Source of the DNA: Solibacillus sp. FSL R7-0682
Lineage (GTDB): Bacteria > Bacillota > Bacilli > Bacillales_A > Planococcaceae
NCBI RefSeq assembly: GCF_038005985.1
Contig: NZ_JBBOUI010000001.1
Span: 1,880,001 to 1,944,000 of the forward strand
Length of the DNA: 64,000 bases
Direction: 5' to 3'
Position 1 is the stretch's first letter; every line of letters begins with the position of its first letter. Below are positions 49,413 through 59,766 of the stretch, one piece after another. Under the pieces are notes generated by a model, which was not told where the DNA came from, made no database searches, and saw only the letters and a program-made list of their open reading frames with translations. The position numbers were made by a program, and so were the translations under genes.

Positions 49413-49550
49413 ATGGATTTAATAATTGGAATACCTATTGTACTAATTGTGTTTTTCACTTCAAGCATAATTGAAAAAAGGTTAAAGTCTATTGAAGAAC
49501 AAAATAATCGTGTAATAGAAATACTAGAAGAAATAAGAGATAAAAAATAA
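49413..49550 (+). CDS. Small single-pass protein with coiled coil, 45 residues
   Basis: ATG nine bases after GGAGGA. One membrane helix (LIIGIPIVLIVFFTSSI) then a charged helix (EKRLKSIEEQNNRVIEILEE) with heptad spacing. Unknown. The shape is like small regulatory or DUF-type Bacillus membrane peptides. Confidence 0.5.
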   Translation: MDLIIGIPIVLIVFFTSSIIEKRLKSIEEQNNRVIEILEEIRDKK

Positions 49551-49690
49551 ATTGATATACCATTAACGGTGTTTGCGGTGGTAGGCAAATACACGCAAAG
49601 TGGTAGATGGAATTTCATTGTAATCAAAAAGGGGGATTAGTTAGAAAACCTAAGCATTATAACCAAATTTTATCATTGTATAAATTATAC

Positions 49691-49738
49691 AAAGTAAGGC
49701 CGAATGCTGTTAAATCAGTGTTTTGTGGCTTTTTGTAT
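49691..49738. repeat. Family B inner-hairpin remnant
   Basis: AAGGCCGAATGCTGTTAAAT then CAGTGTTTTGTGGCTTTTTG matches the inside of family B copies without their ends. Confidence 0.4.
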
Positions 49739-49751
49739 GAACAATGTTCTT

Positions 49752-49782
49752 ATTCAACTAACGAAACAGGATAGCTGAATAA
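49752..49782. repeat. Family A repeat, short form
   Basis: ATTCAACTAACGAAAC then AGGATAGCTGAATAA. Confidence 0.75.
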
Positions 49783-49857
49783 TAAGGTATATTTTAAAGA
49801 CGTCAAGTTTTAACGTTGTTCATCTAAGTAATTTAGTTATCATAAGGAGTGCTTAAA

Positions 49858-50421
49858 TTGACTGTACAAAGTAAATTTCCTATTTTAGAAACAGACAGAT
49901 TGATTTTACGGAATGTGGGAAATGAGGATATTGACTTTATTTATCGACTATTCAGCAATGAAAAAGTATGTGAATTTTTATATGATGAAGAATTGTTTAC
50001 GACTAGAAATGAAGCTACAGAATTTGTTGAATGGAATTCTAATCCTGAAGAAAAAGGATTTAATCGGTGGATATTAGTCGAGAAAAGTGATAAACAACAA
50101 CTTGGAACATGCGGATTTCATTGTTGGGATAGAACGAACAATATAGCTGAGATCGGCTATGATTTATGGCACGAATATTGGGGACAGGGATATATGAAAG
50201 AGGGATTAATAAGTGCTATTGAAAGTGGATTTAATAATATGGCACTGAATAGAATTAACGCATTTGTAGCTTTGGAAAATGTCAATTCTATTAAATTATT
50301 AGAAAAGCTAGGATTTAAAAATGAAGGGGTTTATAGAGATAAGCATTTATTTAGAGGTAAGTATTATGACCACTACTCTTTTTCTTTGTTAAAAAGAGAT
50401 TGGAATAAAATCAAAGGGTAA
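49858..50421 (+). CDS. GNAT N-acetyltransferase (RimJ/RimL type)
   Basis: A 187-residue acetyltransferase: ILETDRLILRNVGNEDIDFI, the loop IGYDLWHEYWGQGYMKEGLI (Q-G-Y), then NSIKLLEKLGFKNEGVYRDK and a C-terminal YDHYSFSLLKRDW typical of this group. TTG at 49858 is nine bases after AAGGAG. The open frame from GTG 49849 overlaps the ribosome-binding site. Last gene of accessory block 2. Confidence 0.85.
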   Translation: MTVQSKFPILETDRLILRNVGNEDIDFIYRLFSNEKVCEFLYDEELFTTRNEATEFVEWNSNPEEKGFNRWILVEKSDKQQLGTCGFHCWDRTNNIAEIGYDLWHEYWGQGYMKEGLISAIESGFNNMALNRINAFVALENVNSIKLLEKLGFKNEGVYRDKHLFRGKYYDHYSFSLLKRDWNKIKG

Positions 50422-50465
50422 TTCCACAATTCGACTGACGATCCCTTTAGTATGTGAATGATTGC

Positions 50466-50490
50466 ACTTAAACTGACACGTGCTTTACTT
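50466..50490. repeat. Family A repeat, variant
   Basis: CACTTAAACTGACACGTGC then TTTACT, like the copy at 40238. Confidence 0.45.
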
Positions 50491-50500
50491 TTAGATAATT

Positions 50501-50526
50501 GAGTTGCATATGCAGCTCTTTTTTTA
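50501..50526 (+). terminator. Rho-independent terminator
   Basis: GAGTTGCATATGCAGCTC followed by TTTTTTT. Confidence 0.75.
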
Positions 50527-50761
50527 TTATTAACGTCTTTGATGAATAAAATCTTGTATAAAAATTTAAGTCTTATTGTTGGAAATTTATATAAATTTGA
50601 ATTCCTTCTTGTTGTACTTTGAAACGCATTGTCCCATTACTCAATTTCTATCTTTAAAAAGTAATTATATAGAAATTTTGTAATGGTAGGTATACTGAGT
50701 GCTATGAATTTTTATTCAATTTCGATAAAATGAAATTACAATAGAGCAAAGGGGAAGCATG

Positions 50762-51508
50762 ATGAAAAAAACAATTTTTATTACAGGCGCTACAAGTGGT
50801 ATTGGTCGAAATATGACAGAGCTTTTATTAGCAGCGGGTCATACGGTTTATGCAACAGGAAGAAATGAAAGCGCCATAAAGTCCTTGAAAAAAATAGGAG
50901 CAAATGTCATTCAAGCAGATTTACGGAAACGGGAAGATATTGATCGAGTAGTCGAGCAGTTACCTCTAATTGATGTAGCCATTTTAAATGCTGGATTAGG
51001 CTACTTTTCGAGTGCAATTGATTTAACAGATGAGGAAATTGATCAAATGTTAGAAGTAAATGTTCGCGCCCCGATTTATTTGGCGAAACGATTAGCGCCC
51101 GCAATGATAGACCAAAAACAAGGCCATTTTATTTTTGTCGGTTCACAGGCGGGAAAAGTAGCAACGAAAAAAGCTAGTGTTTATGCAGCGAGCAAACATG
51201 CTATAACAGGCTTCGTCAATGGATTAAGACTTGAGCTGGCTGAACATAACATCTCGGTGACAGGAATCTATCCAGGTCCAATTGATACGCCATTTTTACA
51301 AAAGGCAGATGCATCTAACGTGTACCGGACTGCAATAGAACGCTTTTTAATCCAACCAGAAAAAGTAGCAGCTGAAGTTGTTAAAGCGATAGAGAGCAAG
51401 CCTCGCGAAGTGAATTTACCACGGATTATGGGGATATCAAGTAAGCTGTATGCCGTGGCACCTAGATTTGTCGAATTTGTAGGGAGTGGCTTCTTTAATA
51501 AGAAATAA
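50762..51508 (+). CDS. Short-chain dehydrogenase/reductase
   Basis: A classical SDR of about 248 residues. NAD(P)-binding TGATSGIGRNM (about 7-17), NAG (about 75), catalytic Ser in FVGSQAGK, and YAASKHA (Y-x3-K). The C-terminus is as in YqjQ-like oxidoreductases. Substrate unknown. Two ATGs (50759, 50762) follow AAAGGGGAAG. Confidence 0.85.
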   Translation: MKKTIFITGATSGIGRNMTELLLAAGHTVYATGRNESAIKSLKKIGANVIQADLRKREDIDRVVEQLPLIDVAILNAGLGYFSSAIDLTDEEIDQMLEVNVRAPIYLAKRLAPAMIDQKQGHFIFVGSQAGKVATKKASVYAASKHAITGFVNGLRLELAEHNISVTGIYPGPIDTPFLQKADASNVYRTAIERFLIQPEKVAAEVVKAIESKPREVNLPRIMGISSKLYAVAPRFVEFVGSGFFNKK

Positions 51509-51710
51509 GTATATTTTTACTGGAAATGATGAAAGGTGTATACCATTTAGTTGTATCAACAGCCAATTTATACACTAAATTTGAATACAAACTTTGAGCA
51601 TCTCGTTACACATATGAGCAAATATTGTCGTAAACGAGTTTTCTAGCAATTGTGCACTTTTTAAAGTTTTTCGACTGTACGAAAAAGTCTAAAATTTTAT
51701 ATAAATACAG

Positions 51711-51739
51711 TTGATTTTATATTTATAACATGATACTAT
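51711..51739 (+). promoter_or_regulatory. Promoter of argGH
   Basis: TTGATT (51711-51716), 17-base spacer, TACTAT (51734-51739). Downstream the AT-rich direct repeat TGTATAAAC...TGTATAAAC (51742-51773) could include arginine-repressor sites, but the match to ARG boxes is weak. Confidence 0.55.
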
Positions 51740-51796
51740 TCGTGTATAAACTATTAATTAAATGTATAAACATACATAAATTTGGGGGCACTTAAC

Positions 51797-53026
51797 ATGG
51801 CGAATAAAAAAGTCGTATTAGCATATTCAGGTGGTCTTGATACTTCGGTAGCAATTCCATGGTTAAAAGAACAAGGTTGGGACGTAATTGCGGTATGTCT
51901 TGATGTGGGTGAAGGAAAAGATTTAGAGTTCATTAAAAACAAAGCACTTCAAGTAGGTGCAGTTGAATCTTATATGATTGACGCAAAAGATGAATTTGCA
52001 GAAGAATATGCATTAGTTTCACTACAAGGTCACACTTGGTATGAGCAAAAGTATCCATTAGTGTCTGCATTATCTCGTCCATTAATTTCGAAAAAATTAG
52101 TAGAAATCGCTACGGAAACGAATGCAGATGCAGTAGCACACGGTTGTACAGGTAAAGGAAATGACCAAGTACGTTTTGAAGTATCGATTAAAGCTTTAAA
52201 TCCTGATTTACAAGTGTTAGCACCTGTACGTGAGTGGGGCTGGAGCCGTGACGAGGAAATCGAATACGCACAAAAGCATGGTGTTCCAATTCCTGCAACA
52301 TTAGATTCACCATTTTCAATCGACCAAAACTTATGGGGTCGTGCCAATGAAGCTGGGGTTATGGAAGATCCTTGGGTTGCCCCACCAGAAGAAGCTTATG
52401 GCTTAACAGTATCTGTGGAAAACGCACCTGATACGCCTGAATTCGTTGAGATTGAATTTGTAGAAGGTAAACCAGTATCAATAAACGGTCAAGAAATGAA
52501 ACTAGCAGATTTAATCCAAGAATTAAATAAAATTGCTGGTGCACACGGTGTTGGCCGTATCGACCATGTTGAAAACCGATTAGTTGGAATTAAATCACGT
52601 GAAGTGTATGAAATTCCGGGTGCAAAAGTTTTATTAACAGCTCACAAAGAGTTAGAAGATATTACATTAGTAAAAGAATTAGCACACTTCAAACCAATTA
52701 TTGAGCATAAATTATCGGAAATCATCTACAACGGATTATGGTTCAACCCAATCCGTACAGCGTTACAAGCGTTCTTAAAAGAAACGCAAAAATACGTTAA
52801 TGGTACAGTACGTGTGAAATTATATAAAGGTCATGCAATCGTAGAAGGACGTAAATCGAATAATTCTTTATATTCAGAAGAGTTAGCGACTTACTCTAAA
52901 CATGATAAATTTAACCACGGTTCAGCGGTAGGCTTCATCGAACTATTCGGTATGCCAACTGTTGTAGCAGCAGAAGTTTCAAAAAATACAAAAGCTGTAG
53001 AACCAGAAGTATTAAGCAATAAGTAA
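51797..53026 (+). CDS. argG: Argininosuccinate synthase
   Basis: A 409-residue enzyme joining citrulline and aspartate with ATP in arginine synthesis. The N-type ATP-pyrophosphatase loop [10 protein letters not shown] (about 9-18), [13 protein letters not shown], and [18 protein letters not shown] are intact. ATG at 51797 after GGGGGC. Next gene is argH 62 bases on, with a short hairpin (GCGATTCGG / CGAGTCGC) between. Confidence 0.95.
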   Translation: MANKKVVLAYSGGLDTSVAIPWLKEQGWDVIAVCLDVGEGKDLEFIKNKALQVGAVESYMIDAKDEFAEEYALVSLQGHTWYEQKYPLVSALSRPLISKKLVEIATETNADAVAHGCTGKGNDQVRFEVSIKALNPDLQVLAPVREWGWSRDEEIEYAQKHGVPIPATLDSPFSIDQNLWGRANEAGVMEDPWVAPPEEAYGLTVSVENAPDTPEFVEIEFVEGKPVSINGQEMKLADLIQELNKIAGAHGVGRIDHVENRLVGIKSREVYEIPGAKVLLTAHKELEDITLVKELAHFKPIIEHKLSEIIYNGLWFNPIRTALQAFLKETQKYVNGTVRVKLYKGHAIVEGRKSNNSLYSEELATYSKHDKFNHGSAVGFIELFGMPTVVAAEVSKNTKAVEPEVLSNK

Positions 53027-53088
53027 TTTTAGGTGAGCGATTCGGAGCCCGAGTCGCTTGTTCTTTTCTAACTAGGAGTGAACTGACA

Positions 53089-54462
53089 ATGGCAAAATTA
53101 TGGGGCGGTCGTTTCCAAAAATCAGCGGAAGCATGGGTAGATGAGTTTGGTGCATCAATCGGCTTTGACCAACAATTAGTATTAGAAGATATTGAAGGCT
53201 CGGTTGCACATGTGACAATGCTTGGCATTCAAGGAATATTGCCAGCACAAGACGTTACCAAAATTTTAGATGGTTTAGCACAGCTAAAGGTAAAGGCTGA
53301 GGCAGGAGCGCTAGAATTCACTGTAGCAAATGAAGATATCCATTTAAATTTAGAAAAAATGTTAATTGATTTAATCGGCCCTGTCGGCGGGAAGCTACAT
53401 ACAGGTCGCTCTCGTAACGACCAAGTGGCAACAGATATGCATCTGTTTTTAAAAAAACGCGTACCTGAAGTTATTGGCTTAATAGAAAACTTCCAAAAGA
53501 CAATAATTACTCAAGCGGAGCAACATGTCGACACAATCGCACCAGGCTATACCCATTTACAGAGAGCACAGCCTATCAGCTTTGCCCATCATTTAATGGT
53601 GTACTTCTGGCAACTGCAGCGCGATAAGGAACGTTTTACAGAATCGATGAAGCGTATTGATTTATTACCATTAGGTGCAGGGGCAATGGCAGGAACAACA
53701 TTCCCAATCGATCGTTTAAAGTCAGCTGAGTTATTAGGCTTTGCTGCTGTGTATCAAAACTCTATGGATGCGGTAAGTGACCGTGACTTTATCGTTGAGT
53801 TTTTATCAAATTCAGCACTTTTAATGACACATTTATCACGATTTGCAGAGGAAATCATCCTTTGGTCAACAGATGAATTTAAATTCATTGAGCTAGATGA
53901 TGCATTTTCAACTGGATCATCCATTATGCCTCAAAAGAAAAACCCAGATATGGCAGAGCTTATTCGAGGGAAAGCTGGACGAGCATTTGGTAATTTAGTG
54001 GGCTTACTTACAGTGTTAAAGGGGACGCCACTTACGTATAACAAAGACATGCAAGAGGATAAAGAGGGCATGTTTGATACGATGGAAACAGTTCTTGGTT
54101 CATTAAAGATATTTGAGGGTATGATACGTACAATGGTGGTCAATAAAGCACGCTTACATGGCGCAGTACATTCTGATTTCTCAAACGCGACTGAGCTTGC
54201 GGATTATTTAGCGACAAAGGGTATGCCATTCCGCGAGGCACATGAGGTGACAGGTAAATTAGTATTTACATGTATTCAGCAAGGGATTTATTTATTAGAC
54301 TTGCCATTAGAAGAAATGCAGAAGGAATCGAGTTTAATTGACTCAGACATTTTTGAAGTACTAGCGCCAGAAGCTGCAGTTCGCCGTCGTAATTCTTTAG
54401 GCGGTACTGGCTTTGAGCAAGTGCAAATTCAGATTGATCTAGCGAAAACGTTTTTTGCTTAA
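53089..54462 (+). CDS. argH: Argininosuccinate lyase
   Basis: A 457-residue fumarase/aspartase-superfamily lyase releasing arginine and fumarate. [20 protein letters not shown] start, [26 protein letters not shown] and the signature [20 protein letters not shown] (catalytic Ser loop) are all present. Full length. ATG after TAGGAGTG. Confidence 0.96.
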   Translation: MAKLWGGRFQKSAEAWVDEFGASIGFDQQLVLEDIEGSVAHVTMLGIQGILPAQDVTKILDGLAQLKVKAEAGALEFTVANEDIHLNLEKMLIDLIGPVGGKLHTGRSRNDQVATDMHLFLKKRVPEVIGLIENFQKTIITQAEQHVDTIAPGYTHLQRAQPISFAHHLMVYFWQLQRDKERFTESMKRIDLLPLGAGAMAGTTFPIDRLKSAELLGFAAVYQNSMDAVSDRDFIVEFLSNSALLMTHLSRFAEEIILWSTDEFKFIELDDAFSTGSSIMPQKKNPDMAELIRGKAGRAFGNLVGLLTVLKGTPLTYNKDMQEDKEGMFDTMETVLGSLKIFEGMIRTMVVNKARLHGAVHSDFSNATELADYLATKGMPFREAHEVTGKLVFTCIQQGIYLLDLPLEEMQKESSLIDSDIFEVLAPEAAVRRRNSLGGTGFEQVQIQIDLAKTFFA

Positions 54463-54567
54463 TAAAAACCGGTTTTTAATTAAGAGGGTACAGGGATGCC
54501 GCATTAAAAGTCGTTTTGATTTTCTAGTAGCCAGAGGGCAAACGATAATCTTTCACCTATATGGTGC

Positions 54568-54604
54568 AACCCCACTTTTGAAGATGACAAAAGTGGGGTT
54601 TTTG
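54568..54604 (+). terminator. Terminator of argGH
   Basis: AACCCCACTTTTG (54568-54580) pairs with CAAAAGTGGGGTT (54588-54600), then TTTTTG. Confidence 0.88.
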
Positions 54605-54653
54605 ATATGTAAAATAAACTATTCAGTTTCCGAAAATTCACGGTGGGAAATTC

Positions 54654-54683
54654 TTTACCATTTTTTAACTTACTCTGTATAAT
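54654..54683 (+). promoter_or_regulatory. Promoter of the MFS gene
   Basis: TTTACC (54654-54659), 18-base spacer, perfect TATAAT (54678-54683). Confidence 0.55.
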
Positions 54684-54718
54684 AGTTTAATAGTCCAATT
54701 AAGAAAGGTGTCTTTTAC

Positions 54719-56332
54719 ATGACAAACAAAATATCTTCACAATCATGGGCAATTACATTGTTTGCAATTGGTGTATTTATGGCAGCACTCGACAATGGAA
54801 TAATTAGTGCTGCACTAACAACGATTAATAGCTCATTTGGTGTAGATGCAAACTGGGGGGCTTGGGGTGTTACATTATACACTCTAGGACTTGCGATTAG
54901 TGTACCGATTATCGGGAAATTATCAGACCGTTACGGACGAAAAAAATTATTCATCATTGAAATTGCGATTTTTGGAATTGGTTCATTGCTCGTAGCTTTA
55001 AGTCCAAATTTTACATTTTATCTTATCGCGCGCTTTATTCAAGCAATGGGTGGGGGCGGTATTTTCATTATCGGTTCTTCCCATGTACTTAGTACACTAC
55101 CACCTGAAAAACAAGGGAAAGCACTTGGAATGCTTGGTGGTATGAATGGGATTGCGGCTGTGCTTGGACCAAATTTAGGAAGTATCATATTAGATTTCAC
55201 AGGAAGCTGGCATTGGTTATTTTTAATTAATGTACCAATTGCAATCTTTTTAGTAATTATGGGCTTTTTAAAGCTTGAAGAAACGAAAGATACAGCTCCA
55301 GGTAAGCTTGATTTAACAGGTACTGTATTATTATCAATAGCGATTTTAGGGATAATGTATGGCTTAACAAATATCGAAGGGGTAAATTTCTTTGAGTCAT
55401 TCACAAGCACAACGGTTTATCCATTTATTTTATTAGGGTTAGCAGTGTTAGTCGCTCTTTATTTCTACGAAACGCGTTTAGAGCGCAGTGGGGGAGACCC
55501 AATCTTACCTATTTCTTTAATGCGCCAGCCAACCTATTTATTGACTTTACTTTTAGGTATTTTTTCGGGTGGTATGCTCGCCGCAATGATTTTCATTCCG
55601 GCCTTTTCAGAGCAAGTACTTGGAATTAGCTCTCAGCATGCAGGTTACTGGATGACACCGCTTGCATTAGCCGCAGGCATTGGAGCTGGCCTTGGGGGTG
55701 CATTTGTCGATAAAAAGGGACCGATTTTTGCGGTATTGCTCTCAGGGATTATTGCGGCAATAGGCTTTTTCTTATTCCCAGGCTGGGTTGAGGCAAAATG
55801 GCATTTTATTATTGCGTCAATTATAGCGGGTGTTGGAATGGGGATCTTACTAGGCGCTCCATTAAACATATTAGCTACTGAAAAATTAGAGGCAAACAAA
55901 GGAACGGCACTTGCATCTCTTTCTTTATTAAGAACGATTGGAATGACGATTGCACCGACGATCTATGCGGGCTTTATTGCTCGGGGCTTTAGTCAGCTAC
56001 CAGCTGTATTTCAAAGTGATTTTGCACCAACTTTACAAAATAACTTACAAGCTGTATCACTTTCAACTGAGGGGCAAACCGAATTGCAGCAGCTAAGTGC
56101 ACAGTTTGCAACAGGTACAAATATGTCTCAAACACAAATGAATGAGACAATTAATGCAATCCAAGATCCTCAATTAAAAGAAGTATTACTTGCAACAGTA
56201 AATGACATGACACAATTAGCTGCCCAACAAGGCTATGGAGGCTTATTTTACTCTGCGGTTGTTATTGCGCTTTGTATTTTCATCGTGGCACTTATTTTAC
56301 AGCCAATACGAAAAAAATCACTTCAATCGTAA
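54719..56332 (+). CDS. MFS drug-efflux-type transporter (DHA2/EmrB-QacA type)
   Basis: A 537-residue proton antiporter. Motif A GKLSDRYGRKKLF (between TM2 and TM3), motif in TM1 FMAALDNGIISAALTTI (D30 position typical of DHA2), and motif C-like GGMNGIAAVLGPNLG in TM5. Fourteen hydrophobic segments are expected. An acidic 95-residue loop near the end (about 430-505) contains FATGTNMSQTQMNETI. Likely exports toxic organic compounds. ATG after AAGAAAGGTG. Confidence 0.87.
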   Translation: MTNKISSQSWAITLFAIGVFMAALDNGIISAALTTINSSFGVDANWGAWGVTLYTLGLAISVPIIGKLSDRYGRKKLFIIEIAIFGIGSLLVALSPNFTFYLIARFIQAMGGGGIFIIGSSHVLSTLPPEKQGKALGMLGGMNGIAAVLGPNLGSIILDFTGSWHWLFLINVPIAIFLVIMGFLKLEETKDTAPGKLDLTGTVLLSIAILGIMYGLTNIEGVNFFESFTSTTVYPFILLGLAVLVALYFYETRLERSGGDPILPISLMRQPTYLLTLLLGIFSGGMLAAMIFIPAFSEQVLGISSQHAGYWMTPLALAAGIGAGLGGAFVDKKGPIFAVLLSGIIAAIGFFLFPGWVEAKWHFIIASIIAGVGMGILLGAPLNILATEKLEANKGTALASLSLLRTIGMTIAPTIYAGFIARGFSQLPAVFQSDFAPTLQNNLQAVSLSTEGQTELQQLSAQFATGTNMSQTQMNETINAIQDPQLKEVLLATVNDMTQLAAQQGYGGLFYSAVVIALCIFIVALILQPIRKKSLQS

Positions 56333-56596
56333 AACATTTGTTTTCATTATACGAATTGTGGGTAATATGAAGTTATGCTCATACAAATAGCGTATGAGTG
56401 CTAAGTCTCTCCCCCAATAGTAGACTAAAAAATGTCCTTTTCGCGCATAGAAGGGCATTTTTTAATTTTTCATTTTAATCATTTTCAGGAAATATCACTA
56501 AAAAACGTTGAAATAAGATATAATTTAATAAAACTGTGTGAAACTTTTTGTCACTTTTTACGTAAATAATACTAGAAAAACGAACGGGGGATTTCC

Positions 56597-57766
56597 ATGA
56601 CTAACAATCCATTATTTGATGATTTAGAAAAGCGCTCACAAGAGCAAGAGCAACCACAATTACAGCCACAACCAATAAATGAAATTGTGCACCCGGCACC
56701 TAAGCCACTCGTATCAGAACAAGAATATTCTCAAATACGCCAACGCCAAGAACAATTAAAGCAGCAACCAGCTGTCCAAACGTTAGCGCAAAAAATAGAT
56801 GTAAAAAATCAAATTGCCGTATTAGAGTTCGGGAAGGAAACTGCGACTGGTATTTCAAAATTTTCCGATCGTATGCTTGAAACAATTAAGCAAAGTAACT
56901 TAGAAAAATCGACAACGTTATTAAATAATTTAAATAAAATAATGGACCGCTTTGACCCGAAAGATTTTAAAGAAGAGGAAAAGAAGGGCTTCTTAAAAAA
57001 ATTATTTTCAAAGGGTAAAGAGCAGCTTGAACGTCTGCTTTCTAAATACGATACGATGAATAAAGAAGTCGATTCGATTTATACAGAAATTCAAAAATAT
57101 GAATATGAAATGAAAAATAATACGGTGCAATTAGAGCAAATGTATGATGAAAACTTAAATTACTTCCATACATTAAGTGAGCATATTGCAGCGATTGATA
57201 TTAAAGTTGAAAATTTACGTACTCAGCTACCTGCCTTAAGTGCACGCGCAGATGCAGGGGATCAAGAAGCGATTATGGAGCTTGAAACGATAACACGTGG
57301 TATTGAATTGTTAGAACAGCGCGGCTATGATTTAGAAATGGCACAACAGGTTTCATTCCAATCCGCACCACAAATTCGCTTAATGCAGCAAGGCAATAAC
57401 CATTTAATCGGGAAAATCAACTCAGCCTTTGTTACGACGATTCCAATTTTCAAGCAAGGGTTAATTCATGCTGTAACAATGCAACGTCAAAAGCTAGTAT
57501 CTGATTCAATGGCAGAGCTTGATAAACGCACGAATGAAATGCTTATTCGAAATGCAGAAAATGTTCGACAAAACTCGGTCAATATTGCTCGCCAAGCTGG
57601 CAGCCCAAGCATCAAAATTGAAACAATCGAAACGACTTGGCGCACGATAATGGCGGGAATTGAAGAAACTAAACAAATTCAAGCCGAAACAGTACGTAAT
57701 CGTGATGAGGGTCGTAAACGTATTGAACAATTACAGCTTGAATATGAAAAATTAAAGAAAATGTAA
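56597..57766 (+). CDS. TelA/YceH-family toxic-anion-resistance protein
   Basis: A 389-residue helical protein. A Gln/Pro-rich N-terminal linker (EQEQPQLQPQPINE) precedes the TelA core with long coiled coils (about 95-395): MDRFDPKDFKEEEKKGFLKK, IYTEIQKYEYEMKNNTVQLE, and ITIPIFKQGLIHAVTMQRQK as the conserved centre. Linked to tellurite and envelope-stress resistance in related bacteria, molecular role not known. It usually pairs with an XpaC-type gene, absent here. ATG after ACGGGGGAT. Confidence 0.85.
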   Translation: MTNNPLFDDLEKRSQEQEQPQLQPQPINEIVHPAPKPLVSEQEYSQIRQRQEQLKQQPAVQTLAQKIDVKNQIAVLEFGKETATGISKFSDRMLETIKQSNLEKSTTLLNNLNKIMDRFDPKDFKEEEKKGFLKKLFSKGKEQLERLLSKYDTMNKEVDSIYTEIQKYEYEMKNNTVQLEQMYDENLNYFHTLSEHIAAIDIKVENLRTQLPALSARADAGDQEAIMELETITRGIELLEQRGYDLEMAQQVSFQSAPQIRLMQQGNNHLIGKINSAFVTTIPIFKQGLIHAVTMQRQKLVSDSMAELDKRTNEMLIRNAENVRQNSVNIARQAGSPSIKIETIETTWRTIMAGIEETKQIQAETVRNRDEGRKRIEQLQLEYEKLKKM

Positions 57767-57779
57767 TAAAAAATATCGA

Positions 57780-57809
57780 GTCCAATAAGTAGCAGCTTAT
57801 TGGGCTTTT
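57780..57809 (+). terminator. Terminator
   Basis: CCAATAAG (57782-57789) / CTTATTGG (57795-57802) then GCTTTTTT. Confidence 0.75.
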
Positions 57810-57958
57810 TTATGCATTAATCCAAAAAACCTTCTAATAGGAGCATCAATTTTAAAAGTGCAAAATCGATTAACTATATTTGCAAATTTATTGAAAAAGA
57901 ATTATAGTTATAACAAAGTAAACTTATCGGAATTATATATATAAAGGAGTGATTGTTC

Positions 57959-58885
57959 ATGGCATATTTATTAGATATTACAAAACACTATTTATTAAAA
58001 AAAGGAAAGGTCCCTTCATTAGCGACAATGGATTATTTGGAAGCTCGTCGTATGCGTGCTAATTTACCAAAAATGCAACAAAATGTGGCCGATTTAGCTG
58101 CCATTCAAACGACAAAAATCCCTATGCGTGACGGTCACGAAATTGCAATACGAATTTATACACCTAATGGAGAAGGACCATTCCCAATAATCGTCTATTA
58201 TCATGGGGGTGGCTGGGTATTAAATGATTTAGAAACTTGCCATGAAAGCTGTTCCCATATCGCTAAGGAAACGAATCATATTGTTGTATCCGTAGCCTAT
58301 CGTTTAGCACCAGAATTTAAATTCCCAGTTCCTGTATATGATGCGTTTGATAGCTTTGTATGGGTGAGCGAAAATGCGCAAACATTCAATGGTGACATAC
58401 AAAACATTTCTGTAGGTGGCGATAGTGCAGGGGGCAATCTTGCAATTGCAGTTTGCCAGCTCGCGCATGTTGATGAAAAAGTCTTGCCAATTACTGCTCA
58501 GCTTTTACTTTATCCAGTTACCGATTTAAGCTATTCAAGTAATTCTTATCACGAATTTAAAACAGGATTTGGCTTAGATCGAGATGTGATGAAGTGGTTT
58601 GGTAATTATTATATTGCTAATGATAATGATGCCACAAATCCGCTTGTTGCACCTGTTCAACTAAAGGACTTTTCGTATTTACCTCCCGCGTTAATTATTG
58701 CTGCTGAAAATGATGTTCTACGGGACGAGGCAATACTGTACGGTGAAAAATTAAAGGCAGCAAACGTGAAAACTGAACTAGTTGTCATCCCAGGGGTTGT
58801 ACACAGCTTTTTCACAAATAACGATGTGTTTCATAAGGAAGTTGATGAAGTTATTCAAAAAATACATACATTTTTGAATGTCTAA
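57959..58885 (+). CDS. Alpha/beta hydrolase of the hormone-sensitive-lipase group
   Basis: A 308-residue carboxylesterase. HGGGW (82-87 region), S156 in GGDSAGGN, Asp in IIAAENDVLRDE, and His in PGVVHSFFTN form the triad and oxyanion hole. Acts on short acyl esters in the cytoplasm, with native substrate unknown. ATG at 57959 after AAAGGAGTG. TTG at 57953 is also in frame. Confidence 0.85.
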   Translation: MAYLLDITKHYLLKKGKVPSLATMDYLEARRMRANLPKMQQNVADLAAIQTTKIPMRDGHEIAIRIYTPNGEGPFPIIVYYHGGGWVLNDLETCHESCSHIAKETNHIVVSVAYRLAPEFKFPVPVYDAFDSFVWVSENAQTFNGDIQNISVGGDSAGGNLAIAVCQLAHVDEKVLPITAQLLLYPVTDLSYSSNSYHEFKTGFGLDRDVMKWFGNYYIANDNDATNPLVAPVQLKDFSYLPPALIIAAENDVLRDEAILYGEKLKAANVKTELVVIPGVVHSFFTNNDVFHKEVDEVIQKIHTFLNV

Positions 58886-58890
58886 AAAAT

Positions 58891-58930
58891 AAGGCTAATT
58901 CCATTCAAAACATGGTATTAGCCTTTTTCC
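58891..58930. terminator. Bidirectional terminator
   Basis: AAGGCTAATTCCAT pairs with ATGGTATTAGCCTT (one mismatch), followed by TTT. Between converging genes. Confidence 0.8.
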
Positions 58931-59766
58931 TATGCTAGCAATTGCTGCAATTCTTCGGGCAATTCTATTTTCTCTAATTCATTAACATACTCAAACATCT
59001 CAAAAAAATGATATTCCTGTTCTTCACCGGTTTCTGGATTTATAAAAAATACTTGGATAGTGTATTGGCCAATTTGATCCTCATATTGTTCGATCGTCAC
59101 TGATATCATTGTAAACTCCATTGAATCACTATAAAGATTCTTTAATTGTTCACGGTCCACATCATTTTCAATAGCATTCATAAAGAAGGTTTTTAATAGC
59201 TTCAAATAAACTTCTTCTAATGCATCAGCACGTATATTAAAGAAGCCACCATCAGGGTAATCCTCACCGCCCATTTTATAAAACTCCTCCGCATTGGCGA
59301 TTAAAGTTTGCAACAGCTCAATTCTAGAAGGAATTATACTCATTAATGGATCAGTAGAAGCCTCCATTTTCCTCCACCCATTCATGTTATGATTTTCGTA
59401 ATAGCCATCTATTTTATTTGCATAATAATCAACCATTTGTTGCGAGAAGCCAATGTCAAGGTGTTCAATATACGCTTCAGGAGGGTTCAACCTATATTTC
59501 GTTTTAATCGTGCTTTCACTTGCGAGATTCATTCCAACATCAGAATATTCTTTGTACATAAAGGTGGAATAAAAGCTTTCCCATTGTGACATGGCATTTA
59601 TTTTCTCAACAACTTCAATTAATTGAGCTGCATTAGCGGTATCGTTCGATTGACTTGTCACCGGTACGCTTTGACCTTGCTCCACAGAAAGTTTTTTTTG
59701 TGTATCATCTTCTACCGTACAGGCTACGAGTAAAAATACAAAGCTTAAAAACCATATTTTTTTCAC
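58930..59766 (-). CDS. Lipoprotein (LolA-like / DUF6612-like)
   Basis: A 278-residue lipoprotein: signal MKKIWFLSFVFLLVAC, lipobox LVAC, acidic linker, then a domain that reads like the 'AMKKMNSFH...' incomplete-barrel lipoproteins (IEVVEKINAMSQWESFYSTF, PPEAYIEHLDIGFSQQMVDY, YYENHNMNGWRKM). DUF6612 is my best guess from memory. Function unknown. Confidence 0.65.
   Translation of the reverse strand: MKKIWFLSFVFLLVACTVEDDTQKKLSVEQGQSVPVTSQSNDTANAAQLIEVVEKINAMSQWESFYSTFMYKEYSDVGMNLASESTIKTKYRLNPPEAYIEHLDIGFSQQMVDYYANKIDGYYENHNMNGWRKMEASTDPLMSIIPSRIELLQTLIANAEEFYKMGGEDYPDGGFFNIRADALEEVYLKLLKTFFMNAIENDVDREQLKNLYSDSMEFTMISVTIEQYEDQIGQYTIQVFFINPETGEEQEYHFFEMFEYVNELEKIELPEELQQLLA

Noticed and set aside
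51742-51776. Arginine-repressor boxes before argG
   Set aside because: The repeated TGTATAAAC is AT-rich and not close enough to known ARG boxes to call. It is kept only as a note with the promoter.
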